Assembly: GCA_001599355.1 (NCBI GenBank)
Contig: BCGQ01000009.1
Coordinates: 124,001 to 188,000, forward strand
Direction of reading: 5' to 3'
DNA: 64,000 nucleotides
DNA from: Nakazawaea peltata
Taxonomy: Eukaryota; Ascomycota; Pichiomycetes; Alaninales; Pachysolenaceae
The notes under the pieces were generated by a model. It was not told the origin of the DNA and did not search any database. It saw only the letters and a list, made by a program, of their open reading frames with translations. Made by a program: the position numbers and the translations under genes. How positions within the stretch are numbered: the first letter of the stretch is position 1; every line of letters starts with the position of its first letter. Positions 19,574 to 30,402 of this stretch are shown piece by piece.

Positions 19574-20575
19574 TTACGTCCCATATCCCTGAAGTAGATT
19601 CTCGACATCAAGCTTCAAAATAAGTAAATTCCTAATTAGCACCACCATAGTGATAAAACTAGCTACCCCAATGGGTACGACAGCGAAAACAGCCAAATTA
19701 TATAAATCAATAAACCGCTTGTTTTTGCTACGTTTAGAAGCCTGTGAATCATGGAAGTAATTATCGATACTCAAGTCCGAGGTCACAAAGCTTTGGAATA
19801 TATAGATACCCACAAGAGCACAACTGATCAATATCCATACATGTAGATAGTAGTGACCATCTGAGTTGAACAGAGTAGTAAGAAGATGAATGATCATAAT
19901 GATGAACATAGACATTGAGATCATTCTCATGATGACCGCAGATGGAGAGTAAATGATAATCCAACGTAACATAAGAGAATCAAGAATCTGATATGTGAAG
20001 TATCCACTCACACAACACCACAACAGAGCCATCAAATATTCGGAAGACCGTGTACTCATCAACTGAGTCATCACCGAAGTTCCAGGCTGCTCTTCGGCAA
20101 CCAGGTACCATTTCTTAAGAACTACATATAAATCTCGCACAATAACCAGTAAACTAAGGTCTCTACCAAAAGCCAAACCAAAGAGTTGTCTCGCATTGAG
20201 GAATTTCAATCCCACTCGCTTCAAATTACGTCTCTCCTCATTCAGGATCTTAGTGAATTCTATACCTGATTCTCCGTTATTAGACCCGGTACCTGACCCA
20301 CCATTACCGTTCCCAGACCCTCCTCCTATACTGCGAAATGAACGAGCAGAAGTATTACGAGGAATCCTACTTCGCACCCCATTCCCACCACTACTACTCC
20401 TCTGAGTATTATCTATATGCTGTAACTGTGACGTCTCATAAGAAGGTACCTGCTCCTCAGCCGCATCATCCACTATCTCGATATAACTAGAATCGACCAA
20501 ATCAAAATCGGCCGACAGTACACTACGTTGTCTCGCCATAGATGCAGCCCTGGGTGACTGTTCTTCCATTGTCAT
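19574..20575 (-). CDS. EOS1: Eos1, ER membrane N-glycosylation protein
   Basis: A 333-residue multi-pass membrane protein. After a Ser/Gly-rich N-terminal 130 residues, four or five hydrophobic segments carry close matches to yeast Eos1: SSEYLMALLWC, ILDSLMLRWII, LHVWILISCALVGIYI, SFVTSDL and GVASFITM with RNLLI. Eos1 lies in the ER and its loss impairs N-glycosylation and oxidative-stress tolerance. The frame extends upstream to a GTG, but the first ATG is at 20575, with a second two codons later, so the start is placed there. A tandem of GTGATTCTTC-like repeats just upstream is non-coding. Confidence 0.93.
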   Translation of the reverse strand: MTMEEQSPRAASMARQRSVLSADFDLVDSSYIEIVDDAAEEQVPSYETSQLQHIDNTQRSSSGGNGVRSRIPRNTSARSFRSIGGGSGNGNGGSGTGSNNGESGIEFTKILNEERRNLKRVGLKFLNARQLFGLAFGRDLSLLVIVRDLYVVLKKWYLVAEEQPGTSVMTQLMSTRSSEYLMALLWCCVSGYFTYQILDSLMLRWIIIYSPSAVIMRMISMSMFIIMIIHLLTTLFNSDGHYYLHVWILISCALVGIYIFQSFVTSDLSIDNYFHDSQASKRSKNKRFIDLYNLAVFAVVPIGVASFITMVVLIRNLLILKLDVENLLQGYGT

Positions 20576-20888
20576 TTTCCGACGTGATTCTTCTGACGTG
20601 ATTCTTCCGACCTGGTTCTTCCGACCTCCTCTGCCCACTCGTCGATTTATCCGCCCTTCTCACGCTCAGCCCATTTCATTTTCCGCTCTTCTTTTTTCTT
20701 CTCCCATTTTCAGCCCAATTTTCTCCTTTGTTTAGCCACATTTTCCCTGCCTCGAATCATAACAAGACAAGATCAGACCCGTACTCGAGGAATATTAGTG
20801 GGGGAACACTCAATTAAGACAACCCAGATATCATCTAGTGACCCTAAAAACATCTAGTAACCTCAAAAGTGCGAAAAAACCCACCCTC
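20576..20888. promoter_or_regulatory. Divergent promoter EOS1/TAO3
   Basis: About 313 bases with a pyrimidine-rich plus-strand stretch around 20690-20750 and a short tandem ATTCTTCCGACCTGG-like repeat near 20585-20630. No TATA box or other gene was recognised. Confidence 0.5.
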
Positions 20889-23800
20889 ATGGTGCTAGAA
20901 GACCGCATTGAACGACAAGAAGTCGTGTACAGTGGCAGATCAGATCAGACTCGAGATGGATCCGAGCTTTTACTGCCAGAAACGTACTACCAAGCACCTC
21001 AATTGGCGTCAGCTGATAGCGTTAGCAGTATGGTGACACCGGTGACCACGAGTTCACCCCAATTTCACAGTATCGTGACCCCTCAGCTCCCTCCTCCTCC
21101 TCTCATGACACCAAATCAAAGAGTCGAGATGAGAACCGTGCCAGAACATAGCCAGGAGGTGCCATTTGTGCCCCGTTCAAACGTCGACGTACTGCAAGAT
21201 AACCAAAATATCGCATTGACCCAGAATTTGGACCTCCAAAGTGCCCATAACCAACCCGATTCTCAACAGATCCAGCCAGTGGAAAATTCTTCTCATCAGA
21301 TCGGCTTGAACGGTACTCAGACCTCAAATGGAACCACTTCGCTCGAAGGAAGACGTCTTACACTCATAACAGGTCAAGAACTCAATGACATGCGTAGAGA
21401 TTTAGCCACCGACCAGAAGACCCCCGCCGAGTATACCCTTCATATTCTTTTCACGCAGTTTGTTCGTCATGCTGAACGTAAGCTCAATTTATGCCTCAAT
21501 AACTACTCTTTAGAGACGGAACCACCTCTCGTGGAGTTGCTCTCTGAAGGAGCCGACCCCGAGTTCGATAAGATTATCGAGTCCTTAGGTCATATCGCCA
21601 AAAGAAAGCCCAAATCGGTCATCGATTCCGTCATGTTCTGGAGGAAAAGTAAATCGGAAGTGTCTATGCTTGCGGCCTCAGCTGTGGAACGGAATTTGAA
21701 GATATTGAGACTGGAACAACGTAGAGTCCAACAGCAGCATCAACAGCAACATCAAAATCAACAGTTGCTGCTTCAATCTCTGACTCAAAAATCCCTGCAT
21801 TCTCACCAAAGAAGTCTTACTCGTCAGGCATCTCTCTCGTTCCTCAAAGGACATAAAAACTCGGCCAGTTCGACGTCTACCAACTCCGGAGCAGCTAGCC
21901 ATGCCTCCTCCGTGCCTAAAATCCAACTAGATCCTACAACTAAAGCCCTCATCCACTCACTCGAGGTCAAATTAGAAGAATCTCGAGTCACTGCGATCCA
22001 AGGCGAACGTAAATCACTTATTTCTATATATATTCTCTGTCGAGTGCTCATAGCCGTCGTGAGACAGACCCCAATCGAGGTCTTGGGAGACGACTTGGGT
22101 GACAAACTCGAAGAAATCATTTATACTCAGTTAAAAACGACGAACCCGCTCCTGCTCAGTGAGAGTTCGATCCGGTCGGCTAATTGGAACTTATTCGCCG
22201 AGCTCTTGGGCCATATGTCCGAGAGAAGGTTCCTCAATGTCTCGGATCGGTTTATCGCTGACTTGGAGAAGGTTCCTCCTCTTGTAACTAATGGCCAGCA
22301 ATGTTTCATGCTCAAAACTGAGCCGGCTACTCCTCTAGAGTACATTTTCAACGAGACTGGACACTCTGATTACATAATGGAGAGTCTCAGCTTGCTCATT
22401 CATGGAATGAGATACTTGAAACTCACCCATTATCCTCTTGAGCAATTTGAAGAAAGTGCAGACTTCCTTCAAAGTGTAGGCAAGTTCTATTCCAAGTCCG
22501 GGACCGAACTGGTGATCGTACTGTTCTCTGAGGTTCTCAATTTGCTTCTTCTTCCTCTAGCAGGTATAATAACAGCCGAAGTGAACCATCCCCAATGGAG
22601 AGATGCTCTAGATCTTATATATACTAAACTGTTCCGTATCTTAAAACAAGAGCCTGAGAAGTACTGGGAATGTGGACTCAATTTGATCACCACAGTTCTT
22701 ACGGTGTCTCCACCGGAGGTCTTTTTGGAGAATTGGCTTCAAATTGTCGAACTGAACACCGCAGTATTGAAGCCAAAGGTTCCAGCCGAGGACAAGATCA
22801 TTTACGTCACATGTATGTCCCGTCTTTTATGGGTCTACTTGAACCGTTGCACTGAGTCGTTGAATACGACTCACCGTACTTTAGAGCATGTCTTTGGGTT
22901 ACTTTTCTTCGGTAATGGAGGAATTGGAGGGGCTAATGGAGCTACCACCCTCGCTGCCACTCGTAAACTGTCATGGTTGACCCTGGAACATGCTTTAGTC
23001 GAGGTATTGGTATATATGATCCGTATTGTAGGCCACTCTTCTTTAAATTATACTCTTGAGAACATTTTACTCCCATTGGTCAAGTTGGGATACGGTGGAG
23101 GGGCTAATTTGGACTCCGTTTCTCCTCTGTACTTGACCTTGGGTATTAAATCTTATATAAGTATCTTACAGGACTACGAGACCAAACTGAAACCTTGTTT
23201 CCCTAGCAATGAGATCATCGGCAACATGCAACAGGCTCAAATTACCCGTTCGCAGGAACAATTGTCGTCGTTGATGCATCAGAGACCGGTTTTCCAGAAA
23301 GAATCTTCGAACGCGGCTGTATCGGAGGAGATTAGTCTGGTATTCCAACAGGTATTCACATTGTTGGACGAACAGGTTGGTCTGCCGACTTGGATGGGAG
23401 AAGGAATTGGGGGTGTTGGGGCTGGTTCGGGCTCCGGAACCGGCGCCGGTACCGGCTCTTCCTTCAAATCTCCCCTCTACTCTTTTCTTCATGGTAAAGA
23501 TCATACAGTCCATAATTCTCGTCCTGTTAACCTCGAACTCTTCGCCTCTATGATCGACTCAACTCCCTTCGCCGCCGATCATATGCCTTTGAAACGTTTA
23601 GTCGAGGTTCTCGTCCGTAATGCTGTTCATCATGACTCTAAAGTGGCTACTGCCGCTTTAGCAGCACTTAAAGTACTCGTAGTTCGTAAAAATCCTAAGA
23701 TATTGGTGTCCGTGTTTGCCAAATACGCATTCCAGTTGGATGACACTCCGAAACAGACCACTAGTCTCGAATTTTTGACCTCTTCCGAGTATTTACAGCT

Positions 23801-26800
23801 TCTTAAAATATATGTGGAGTTACTTGGATGTTGGTTAGAGTCTCTTAAGGTGACTTTGACGAGTCTTGAGAAACTGAGAGACGAGACTGTGGCTCTGCCT
23901 ATCGCTGGTCATCCATTGCAACTGCTCGCAGCCACGTTATCACCCCAAGATGATCCCCAACTGTCCCAACAACTCATCAGTGATGAGTTAGAGTTGAAAA
24001 ATATCATCACAATCGTCGAAGAAGTAGAAGGAAACGGGCTTTTCTTCTTATGTTCGCAGGATACGACTATCAGAGGATTGGGATTGCAGATATTGAGGAT
24101 CATCTCCGAGTTTGATAAGGTGATTGGGGGAATAAGCGAGGTTAAGAGGGGAAAATCGACCAGTGGAAGCTCTGGTTCAGCCAATGGACCAATTTCTGGT
24201 CCGATTTCTGGCCCAGCTGCTACTTCTTCTGGTCACATGCCTAAACATACCCGTACTCCCTCGAAGTTCGCAGCAGAAGCCGGCACAAGACTCATTCATG
24301 TACTTGAATCTATAGATTTCTTCGATCTCATCGCCCCGATGGAAGACTCAGTCAGTCTTGCCGAACGTTCTCGCTTAAAAGAACTCAGATCCAAACGTAA
24401 AAAGAGTATTTTAGTGTATTTGGCCCGTTCGGACTACGGCATCGACTCCACTCTTTGGTTCAAAATCTTCCCCCAGATCCTCACGGTTATTTTCCAAAGA
24501 TGTGTTATGCCTGTAGCCCTTTGTCGGAGTGTAGTATGTATAAGATTAGTTCAGATGTATGATAGAGTATTTGAGTTTGGATCTAGTGGATCCGGGGCTG
24601 TAGTTTCCCCCAATGGGTCCACATCCAACTCACTCAATTCTTCCCTGGTGTCTGGTCGTCGTTCTAGAGCTGCTTCTCATGTCACAGACCCTCAAAAGCC
24701 GCTTGGATCTCACTCCAAGCTTGTCATGACCCATTATTCACCTCCAGAATTACTCGTAGAACAATGGAGAATCTACCTTGTGTTTGCATGCTCGACTTTA
24801 ACAGCCACCTATGACCAAAGAATGCACATTCCAAGCTCATCGGTATCATCACTTGGAAGTTCTTCCAACGGCACGGGAACAACCTCAGGGTTCACCAAAT
24901 CCCATTCCCGTAAGAGATCCCAGCAAGTGTTCACCGTACAACATCAGAAGATCACCAGTGCAAGGTCGATCTTCAAAATGGTGATCCCACTTCTTGGAAC
25001 TCCGCAAGCCATTGTAAGAGATGCTGTGGTGGCTTGTTTGTCGTCGATTAACATCAATATTCTCCGTAGTTTTATAGAAAGCGTTCTCCCGATCATGGAA
25101 TCTTGGATGGACGAACAAAGAAGCAAAGATCCATGGCATGACAGAGTCAAAGTCGAAGTTGCAAGGGTTTTGAATAACGTCACGGCTACTTTCCTTACCC
25201 AGAAGGACGCTTATGGTGACGACTGGATCTTAGCTAACCTCGTGACCATCGTCAAGTATCTCAAGACCTTCTTATCCAATCCAAAAGTCCAGTCAGGCCT
25301 AGAATATCAACGTCTCCGTAGATATTTCGCCGGAATCTTGGAAAACGTCTACTCTGGAGTCTTATTGACCGAGGAACCTGAAAAATGGTTCCCATTTGAG
25401 GCCCGGATAAGTTGTTTCCAATTCTTGGAGGAGTGGTGTGGTCATGGTCCAGGAAGTCTGACTGCTGACCGTCGTTATAGAGAGATGGCTAAAACTAACG
25501 GTAGTTCTTCCCGTCGTCCTTCGGCTCCAGTTGCCAAGGAAGCTCTCCAAGTGTCTACTGCGGTCGAATTAGAACGTCCACTGCTCGAAGTAGCAGCTTC
25601 CAGTTGTATGGCCACGATCTGTGCTAGTAGTATCTCCAAGCTTGTTCATGACGAGTCTGGATCTGTAGTTATGTCATTTGACGTTCCAGGTTTGCTCCTG
25701 TGGGTTCATTCCATGTTCGAATCGTCCAATGAGCGTATATTTTCTATAGCCAAGAGGGCTTTGAGTAATATTCTCGATTGTAATGGTGATATGAAGGAGA
25801 TTTACTTGGATGTGATTCATCAATGCTACGTTCTGGAGACACCAGAGGTGATGGAACTGTATTTCTTTGGCTTAACAGAATGTTTGACAGGGAAATTGGA
25901 GAAACAACAGCAGAAACAGGTCGAAACCAGCCTGGATCAACTGCCAATTCTCCCCATCGAAGGTCATCATGTCCTCTCTCTTTGTTTCCTCGCTGTTGGT
26001 AATGATTCTCATCCAATTAGAGTCGCAGCTGCTCGTCTTCTCAAATTGACCGAGCTCCAACTCTATGGAACCACCAATACCGAGCTGATCACCGAGAGAA
26101 TTTGCTCTAAATCCAAATCCGTATATAAATCCGGTCTGTTCCATGCGGCAGCTATCTTCTCCCATGATATTCAGGTGATTTCCGAGCTCACCAGAGTCTT
26201 CCATATAGTAAACACCAGTGCTAGACGTCAAATATTGTCGGCATTGCTCCCATTCTTCAATAGAGTCGAGCTTAAATGCAATGAGCCTCTGTCTATGGAT
26301 AATTCTACAGAGATGGTGTTACATAATTTGTTTGAAATCACTATCAAGTACAGTGATTTAATGCCAAACGAAGTAGAACTGTTATGGGTAGCTCTAGGGA
26401 ATGGAAATGGGGCTCAAAATGTCCGTCAGATCATGAATTTCATCACCTATTACTGTCTACATAAACGTTCTCCATTATTTGTCCAATATTGCAGACAAAT
26501 AGTGGTATATTTATATAGTACTGCTGCTGGAAGTTCTATTTTAGGCGAAATGATTACCAATTTGGAACCAAAGAACATGGTTCCTCAACTGACCGACCCT
26601 TCTCAGCCACAAACTGCCTCAAAACCACCTTCTAACCTTTATATTGCACCTCTTTGGGATGTTCTTGCTAATCCAAAAGAGTCGATATTCTCATTAGGTC
26701 AACTCTCGGTGATTTTCTCGGCAGATTTACTCATTTCACCTCCAGAATCTCTGGTTTCAAAGCTTCCGCTTCTTCTCCACGTCTCCATGGTGCTTTTAGA

Positions 26801-29315
26801 CCACTACCTGGTAGCTGTTCAGGACGTGGCCTTGGAGACCTTACTGCATTTGGTCCATGGACTCGCTGGAGATGATCCGAAACTGTTAGATATCGTAGAT
26901 AAACTTCGTAAACGTGACCTGTCAAGTCTTTGGGTCTATGACGACCTTAGCAGTGCCAGAACTCCAGCTAATATGGATGCTTTGATCCGCAGCGTATTAG
27001 AGGTGCTTCTGCCGCATTATCCAGGGTTGCAAGACGAATGGAGTAGAGTTTCTCTTACTTGGGCCACTACTTGTGCTGTCAGACACATCGCCTGTCGTTC
27101 TTTCCAAGTATTCCGGTCTCTTTTGTCCTTCTTGGACCAAGGAATGTTAAGAGATATGCTCCATAGACTCTCCAATACTATTTCCGATGAAACCCCGGAT
27201 ATCCAAGGCTTTGCCATGCAAATCTTGATGACCTTGAATGCCGTCACAGCCGAACTCGATGCCCTGCAATTGATAGACTTCCCTCAATTGTTCTGGTCAT
27301 CTGTGGCATGTTTAAGTTCGGTCCACGAACAAGAATATGTAGAAGTCCTCTCGACTTTAAGTAAATTTGTATCTAAGATCGACCTCGACTCTGAAGTCAC
27401 CGTCTCTTGTCTCACTTCTACCTTCCCTCCTAAATGGGAAGGTAAATTTGATGGTCTTCAGCAGATAGTTATGATCGGATTACGTTCTTCGTTCTCCTGG
27501 GATCATTCTTTACTGCTTTTGGACCGCTTGAACAAGTTACATGACTCTCAGATCATTGGTTCGGGTGATTCGAGGTTGCTTTTGGCTTTGTTATCGAATT
27601 TACCTCGGTATCTTCATGCTTTCTCCACTGGGGAGTATTCTGAGAGTGTCATTGACTCTGCCGAGACTATTTGTCAAATGGTGGATAGAATAATCCCAGA
27701 CAATGAGACTCAGCAACTCTCAGAACAATCTTTAGTAGATCGTATTGCCCTTAAAAAGATCCTCCAATCGTTCATTAAAGCCCGTTTCCGTACCAAAGAA
27801 GATTTCTTGAACGAAATCGTTAACAAAGTCGTTCAATGCTTCTTCCCGGCCTTCCAAGCCCAGACCTTGGTCTTTTTACTTGGAATTCTCTCGAATTCCA
27901 CTAGATGGGTCAAGCTTGAGACCATGGCCATCTTAGAGAAAGTAGTTCCCCGTGTAGATTTACAAAGTGAAGAGTTTATAGGTGTAGGAGCCGACTTGAT
28001 CTCGCCGTTATTACGTTTGTTACTTACAGACTACGCCGAGGAGGCTTTAAAAGTATTAGACGAAGCCGTAAGCATTTCAGGTTCTCAGCTCGATAAGGAC
28101 GTCTTAAGAATGTCCCTTGGTAATAAAAGTATCCGTAAAGAGTATGAAAAGACTGCCACTTTGTTCGGTATTCCCGATGAAAGTGGTTGGGCTATTCCTA
28201 TGCCTGCTGTTACTGCTGCAACGACTCGTAATAATGTTCATGCCGTGTTCTCTACATGTTCTGCACCTTCGAGTTCTGCCGACCAGCTGCCTACTACTGC
28301 CAATGTCGAGTTCCATAGGGATGAATATTGGTATGGTCAGACCTCAGCCGATATGGGTGATACTCTTTCGGCTGTCGAGTCTTATCAACAGTATTCAGGC
28401 CAGGCTGAGTTCCAGCTGGGTCAACCTATGTTACAACAGGGTCAAGAGCAACAGTCGGTGTTGGCTTTCCCACAACCTCAACTGCTGACTGTACTGGAAC
28501 TGCAAGACCCTTCGTTGAGTCATATTTATGCAGCTTTAGTCAATTTGGATTCCTTCTTTGCTGATGATACAGACACAAGAACGACTCCAACAGCTGCAGC
28601 TGCCTCTTTCGACACTCGTGATTCGAATCCTGAGCCAATAATTCCATTCGAGTCTGCTCCTCAGGTCTACGACAAGAAGGTGTCTGCCATTTTGAACCGT
28701 AGTTTGGCCCGTACTCCATCTAATACGTCGTTCAAGACCTCTCTTGCCGACTCTTTTGGAAGCACTCCTACTGGTATCACTGAACAGTACATGGCCCGCG
28801 ACTCCTTGTCCCAAAGAGCATCTGCCATGTCGTTCCGTAGTAACAGGAACTCAGGTCGTCGTCTGGGTTTGGACTCCTCCCATATAAATAGTTCTGTAGC
28901 CAGCTTGTCAAGAGCCGAGGAGAGATCTCCACATAAGACTCCACCTCTCATTTCGCCTTCGATGCGCGATTTGAATTCTCCTTTCCATTTCAACAGCCAG
29001 GAGCTGCAGCAGCTGCCTCAATCACCCACAGCTTTCTCTACTCCTCAGCTGCAACAGGAAAGTACCTTCAAATTCGAAGGTATTCTTAGAGGCTCTAATA
29101 AGGCACGGAGAAGATCTGGAAAACTGTATACTCCTTCGAGTAATTTGAGCACAACATCTCCACAAGAGTTGGCTTCACCACAAACACAGCAACAAGAACA
29201 TTCACCCGGCTCTCAAAGCTCGCTGGCCCCATCCGGCACAAGATCAAAAGACCGGTCCTCTGTTTTCAGTAGGGCCAATAAAAAGAGTCAGCCTCGAACT
29301 GGCGCTAAGAGTTAA
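20889..29315 (+). CDS. TAO3: Tao3/Pag1, Furry-family RAM-network scaffold
   Basis: A 2808-residue protein of the Furry/Tao3 family (S. cerevisiae Tao3 is 2376 aa). Furry proteins are HEAT/ARM scaffolds that bind NDR kinase (Cbk1) and Mob2 in the RAM pathway, controlling Ace2, cell separation and polarised growth at the cortex. The N-terminal Furry domain starts around residue 185 (AEYTLHILFTQFVRHAERKLNLCL) and includes the conserved MSERRFLNVSDRFI. Long HEAT blocks follow, interrupted by Ser- and Gly-rich loops, and the last 450 residues are Gln/Ser-rich and basic. An HQQQHQ polyglutamine patch lies near residue 285. The frame extends upstream only through a GTG, so the first ATG at 20889 is used. 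Confidence 0.95.
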   Translation: MVLEDRIERQEVVYSGRSDQTRDGSELLLPETYYQAPQLASADSVSSMVTPVTTSSPQFHSIVTPQLPPPPLMTPNQRVEMRTVPEHSQEVPFVPRSNVDVLQDNQNIALTQNLDLQSAHNQPDSQQIQPVENSSHQIGLNGTQTSNGTTSLEGRRLTLITGQELNDMRRDLATDQKTPAEYTLHILFTQFVRHAERKLNLCLNNYSLETEPPLVELLSEGADPEFDKIIESLGHIAKRKPKSVIDSVMFWRKSKSEVSMLAASAVERNLKILRLEQRRVQQQHQQQHQNQQLLLQSLTQKSLHSHQRSLTRQASLSFLKGHKNSASSTSTNSGAASHASSVPKIQLDPTTKALIHSLEVKLEESRVTAIQGERKSLISIYILCRVLIAVVRQTPIEVLGDDLGDKLEEIIYTQLKTTNPLLLSESSIRSANWNLFAELLGHMSERRFLNVSDRFIADLEKVPPLVTNGQQCFMLKTEPATPLEYIFNETGHSDYIMESLSLLIHGMRYLKLTHYPLEQFEESADFLQSVGKFYSKSGTELVIVLFSEVLNLLLLPLAGIITAEVNHPQWRDALDLIYTKLFRILKQEPEKYWECGLNLITTVLTVSPPEVFLENWLQIVELNTAVLKPKVPAEDKIIYVTCMSRLLWVYLNRCTESLNTTHRTLEHVFGLLFFGNGGIGGANGATTLAATRKLSWLTLEHALVEVLVYMIRIVGHSSLNYTLENILLPLVKLGYGGGANLDSVSPLYLTLGIKSYISILQDYETKLKPCFPSNEIIGNMQQAQITRSQEQLSSLMHQRPVFQKESSNAAVSEEISLVFQQVFTLLDEQVGLPTWMGEGIGGVGAGSGSGTGAGTGSSFKSPLYSFLHGKDHTVHNSRPVNLELFASMIDSTPFAADHMPLKRLVEVLVRNAVHHDSKVATAALAALKVLVVRKNPKILVSVFAKYAFQLDDTPKQTTSLEFLTSSEYLQLLKIYVELLGCWLESLKVTLTSLEKLRDETVALPIAGHPLQLLAATLSPQDDPQLSQQLISDELELKNIITIVEEVEGNGLFFLCSQDTTIRGLGLQILRIISEFDKVIGGISEVKRGKSTSGSSGSANGPISGPISGPAATSSGHMPKHTRTPSKFAAEAGTRLIHVLESIDFFDLIAPMEDSVSLAERSRLKELRSKRKKSILVYLARSDYGIDSTLWFKIFPQILTVIFQRCVMPVALCRSVVCIRLVQMYDRVFEFGSSGSGAVVSPNGSTSNSLNSSLVSGRRSRAASHVTDPQKPLGSHSKLVMTHYSPPELLVEQWRIYLVFACSTLTATYDQRMHIPSSSVSSLGSSSNGTGTTSGFTKSHSRKRSQQVFTVQHQKITSARSIFKMVIPLLGTPQAIVRDAVVACLSSININILRSFIESVLPIMESWMDEQRSKDPWHDRVKVEVARVLNNVTATFLTQKDAYGDDWILANLVTIVKYLKTFLSNPKVQSGLEYQRLRRYFAGILENVYSGVLLTEEPEKWFPFEARISCFQFLEEWCGHGPGSLTADRRYREMAKTNGSSSRRPSAPVAKEALQVSTAVELERPLLEVAASSCMATICASSISKLVHDESGSVVMSFDVPGLLLWVHSMFESSNERIFSIAKRALSNILDCNGDMKEIYLDVIHQCYVLETPEVMELYFFGLTECLTGKLEKQQQKQVETSLDQLPILPIEGHHVLSLCFLAVGNDSHPIRVAAARLLKLTELQLYGTTNTELITERICSKSKSVYKSGLFHAAAIFSHDIQVISELTRVFHIVNTSARRQILSALLPFFNRVELKCNEPLSMDNSTEMVLHNLFEITIKYSDLMPNEVELLWVALGNGNGAQNVRQIMNFITYYCLHKRSPLFVQYCRQIVVYLYSTAAGSSILGEMITNLEPKNMVPQLTDPSQPQTASKPPSNLYIAPLWDVLANPKESIFSLGQLSVIFSADLLISPPESLVSKLPLLLHVSMVLLDHYLVAVQDVALETLLHLVHGLAGDDPKLLDIVDKLRKRDLSSLWVYDDLSSARTPANMDALIRSVLEVLLPHYPGLQDEWSRVSLTWATTCAVRHIACRSFQVFRSLLSFLDQGMLRDMLHRLSNTISDETPDIQGFAMQILMTLNAVTAELDALQLIDFPQLFWSSVACLSSVHEQEYVEVLSTLSKFVSKIDLDSEVTVSCLTSTFPPKWEGKFDGLQQIVMIGLRSSFSWDHSLLLLDRLNKLHDSQIIGSGDSRLLLALLSNLPRYLHAFSTGEYSESVIDSAETICQMVDRIIPDNETQQLSEQSLVDRIALKKILQSFIKARFRTKEDFLNEIVNKVVQCFFPAFQAQTLVFLLGILSNSTRWVKLETMAILEKVVPRVDLQSEEFIGVGADLISPLLRLLLTDYAEEALKVLDEAVSISGSQLDKDVLRMSLGNKSIRKEYEKTATLFGIPDESGWAIPMPAVTAATTRNNVHAVFSTCSAPSSSADQLPTTANVEFHRDEYWYGQTSADMGDTLSAVESYQQYSGQAEFQLGQPMLQQGQEQQSVLAFPQPQLLTVLELQDPSLSHIYAALVNLDSFFADDTDTRTTPTAAAASFDTRDSNPEPIIPFESAPQVYDKKVSAILNRSLARTPSNTSFKTSLADSFGSTPTGITEQYMARDSLSQRASAMSFRSNRNSGRRLGLDSSHINSSVASLSRAEERSPHKTPPLISPSMRDLNSPFHFNSQELQQLPQSPTAFSTPQLQQESTFKFEGILRGSNKARRRSGKLYTPSSNLSTTSPQELASPQTQQQEHSPGSQSSLAPSGTRSKDRSSVFSRANKKSQPRTGAKS

Positions 29316-29656
29316 TTAAGCATAATGAGATAATGTATATGATATATTAGCATAGATTGTAGAACTTTAGATGTAAACATGTGCCAGCTCAATAATGGAA
29401 GGGCTACTCATGAAACTGATAAAATCGGTTCATCGGAATTAAATTGGGGGTAATTTCGAGAGAAAATTGGGGGTTATTTTGACATAGAAGCATTTCTACA
29501 ATTGATAATTAAAATTCAAGGAGTTGGTGGGGCTATTATTAGTCAAGATACTGGCAAGATAAACAAAGTGAACATCCCAGCCCTTCCCACACATCTATAC
29601 TCCCAATATTATTGCAGTTAATCCAAAAATAAAAGCTACCAAATTTAAAAAAAAAA
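29316..29656. other. TAO3 3' region with two GGGGGT elements
   Basis: Two close copies of AAATTGGGGGT(T)A lie at 29441-29453 and 29464-29476. The rest is AT-rich and ends in the T-run terminator of the minus-strand tRNA gene. Confidence 0.5.
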
Positions 29657-29729
29657 TGGACGAGAACGGAGTCGAACCATTGACCTTCTGCTTGCAAGGC
29701 AGACGCGCTACCAACTACGCCACACGCCC
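29657..29729 (-). tRNA. tRNA-Ala (anticodon UGC)
   Basis: A 73-nt intronless gene on the minus strand with anticodon loop TTTGCAA-type context (TGC anticodon), G3:U70 and discriminator A. The acceptor stem and D arm are identical to the two AGC genes, while the anticodon and T stems differ. The B box is GGTTCGACTCC and a run of about ten T follows. It decodes GCA/GCG Ala codons. It is not the CUG-decoding tRNA, which would need anticodon CAG. Confidence 0.96.
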
Positions 29730-30402
29730 GGGTTTATAGAAAAAGTATGGGAAGAATTAGTACACTACTAGAGGAGCCGAAAAACATACAAAGGGTGGAG
29801 AATGGAACATTTGAGGGTAGAAATGATGGATAATCAAGGACTATGACAGGCGACATTAGTAATTGAGTGTATGAAGACTGGACAGACGAGTTACTGTTCT
29901 ACGTTTGACTTCAAATTTCCATCGGTGTCCTCATGTTTCTGCTGACATATTACAGTGACGTAATAAGCAGGGAAGAGCAATCAAGTAAGGGTAGGATCAT
30001 TACGAGCAACATAATAGGTGGGTCAAGTTTGATAGAAATGATTCCAGGCAGAGCTACCCATCTCAACTCCGACGATCCTCTACATCCTGGCCCTTTTCAT
30101 ATCCACTACCCCTCGCACGGTTCCCCTCCCCCTCCCTACTTACGTCTCCTATTACAAACAGTAAAAAGAAAAGAATCGGGAGGCGCAAAATCCCATTTTC
30201 AAAGAGCTCTCTCTCACACATAAGACCCCCTTCCCTCATTATTTCTGTACCAAAAATCCCACTTTCATAGCCTCGACACGTTAGTCCAAAGAGGGAAAAT
30301 TTTTTCCACGCCTGCCTCTTTTTCGTGATTTGAAATTAATCTAATACTTGATGAAGAGGTGAGGAATCAAGGGAGCAGAATCATCGAGATCCAAAGTAAT
30401 CA
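29730..30402. promoter_or_regulatory. NAP1 upstream region
   Basis: About 670 bases between the tRNA and NAP1. A 96-codon frame at 29933-30223 lacks an ATG-supported family match and is not called. A GGGAAAATTTTTTCC near-palindrome lies at about 30293-30307. Confidence 0.45.

Noticed and set aside
20576-20638. Extended EOS1 start
   Set aside because: The extra codons start with GTG and lie in a short DNA repeat. ATG 20575 is preferred. The same reasoning moved the starts of TMA108, TAO3, PRS5, APM4 and the Cdc14-like gene to their first suitable ATG.
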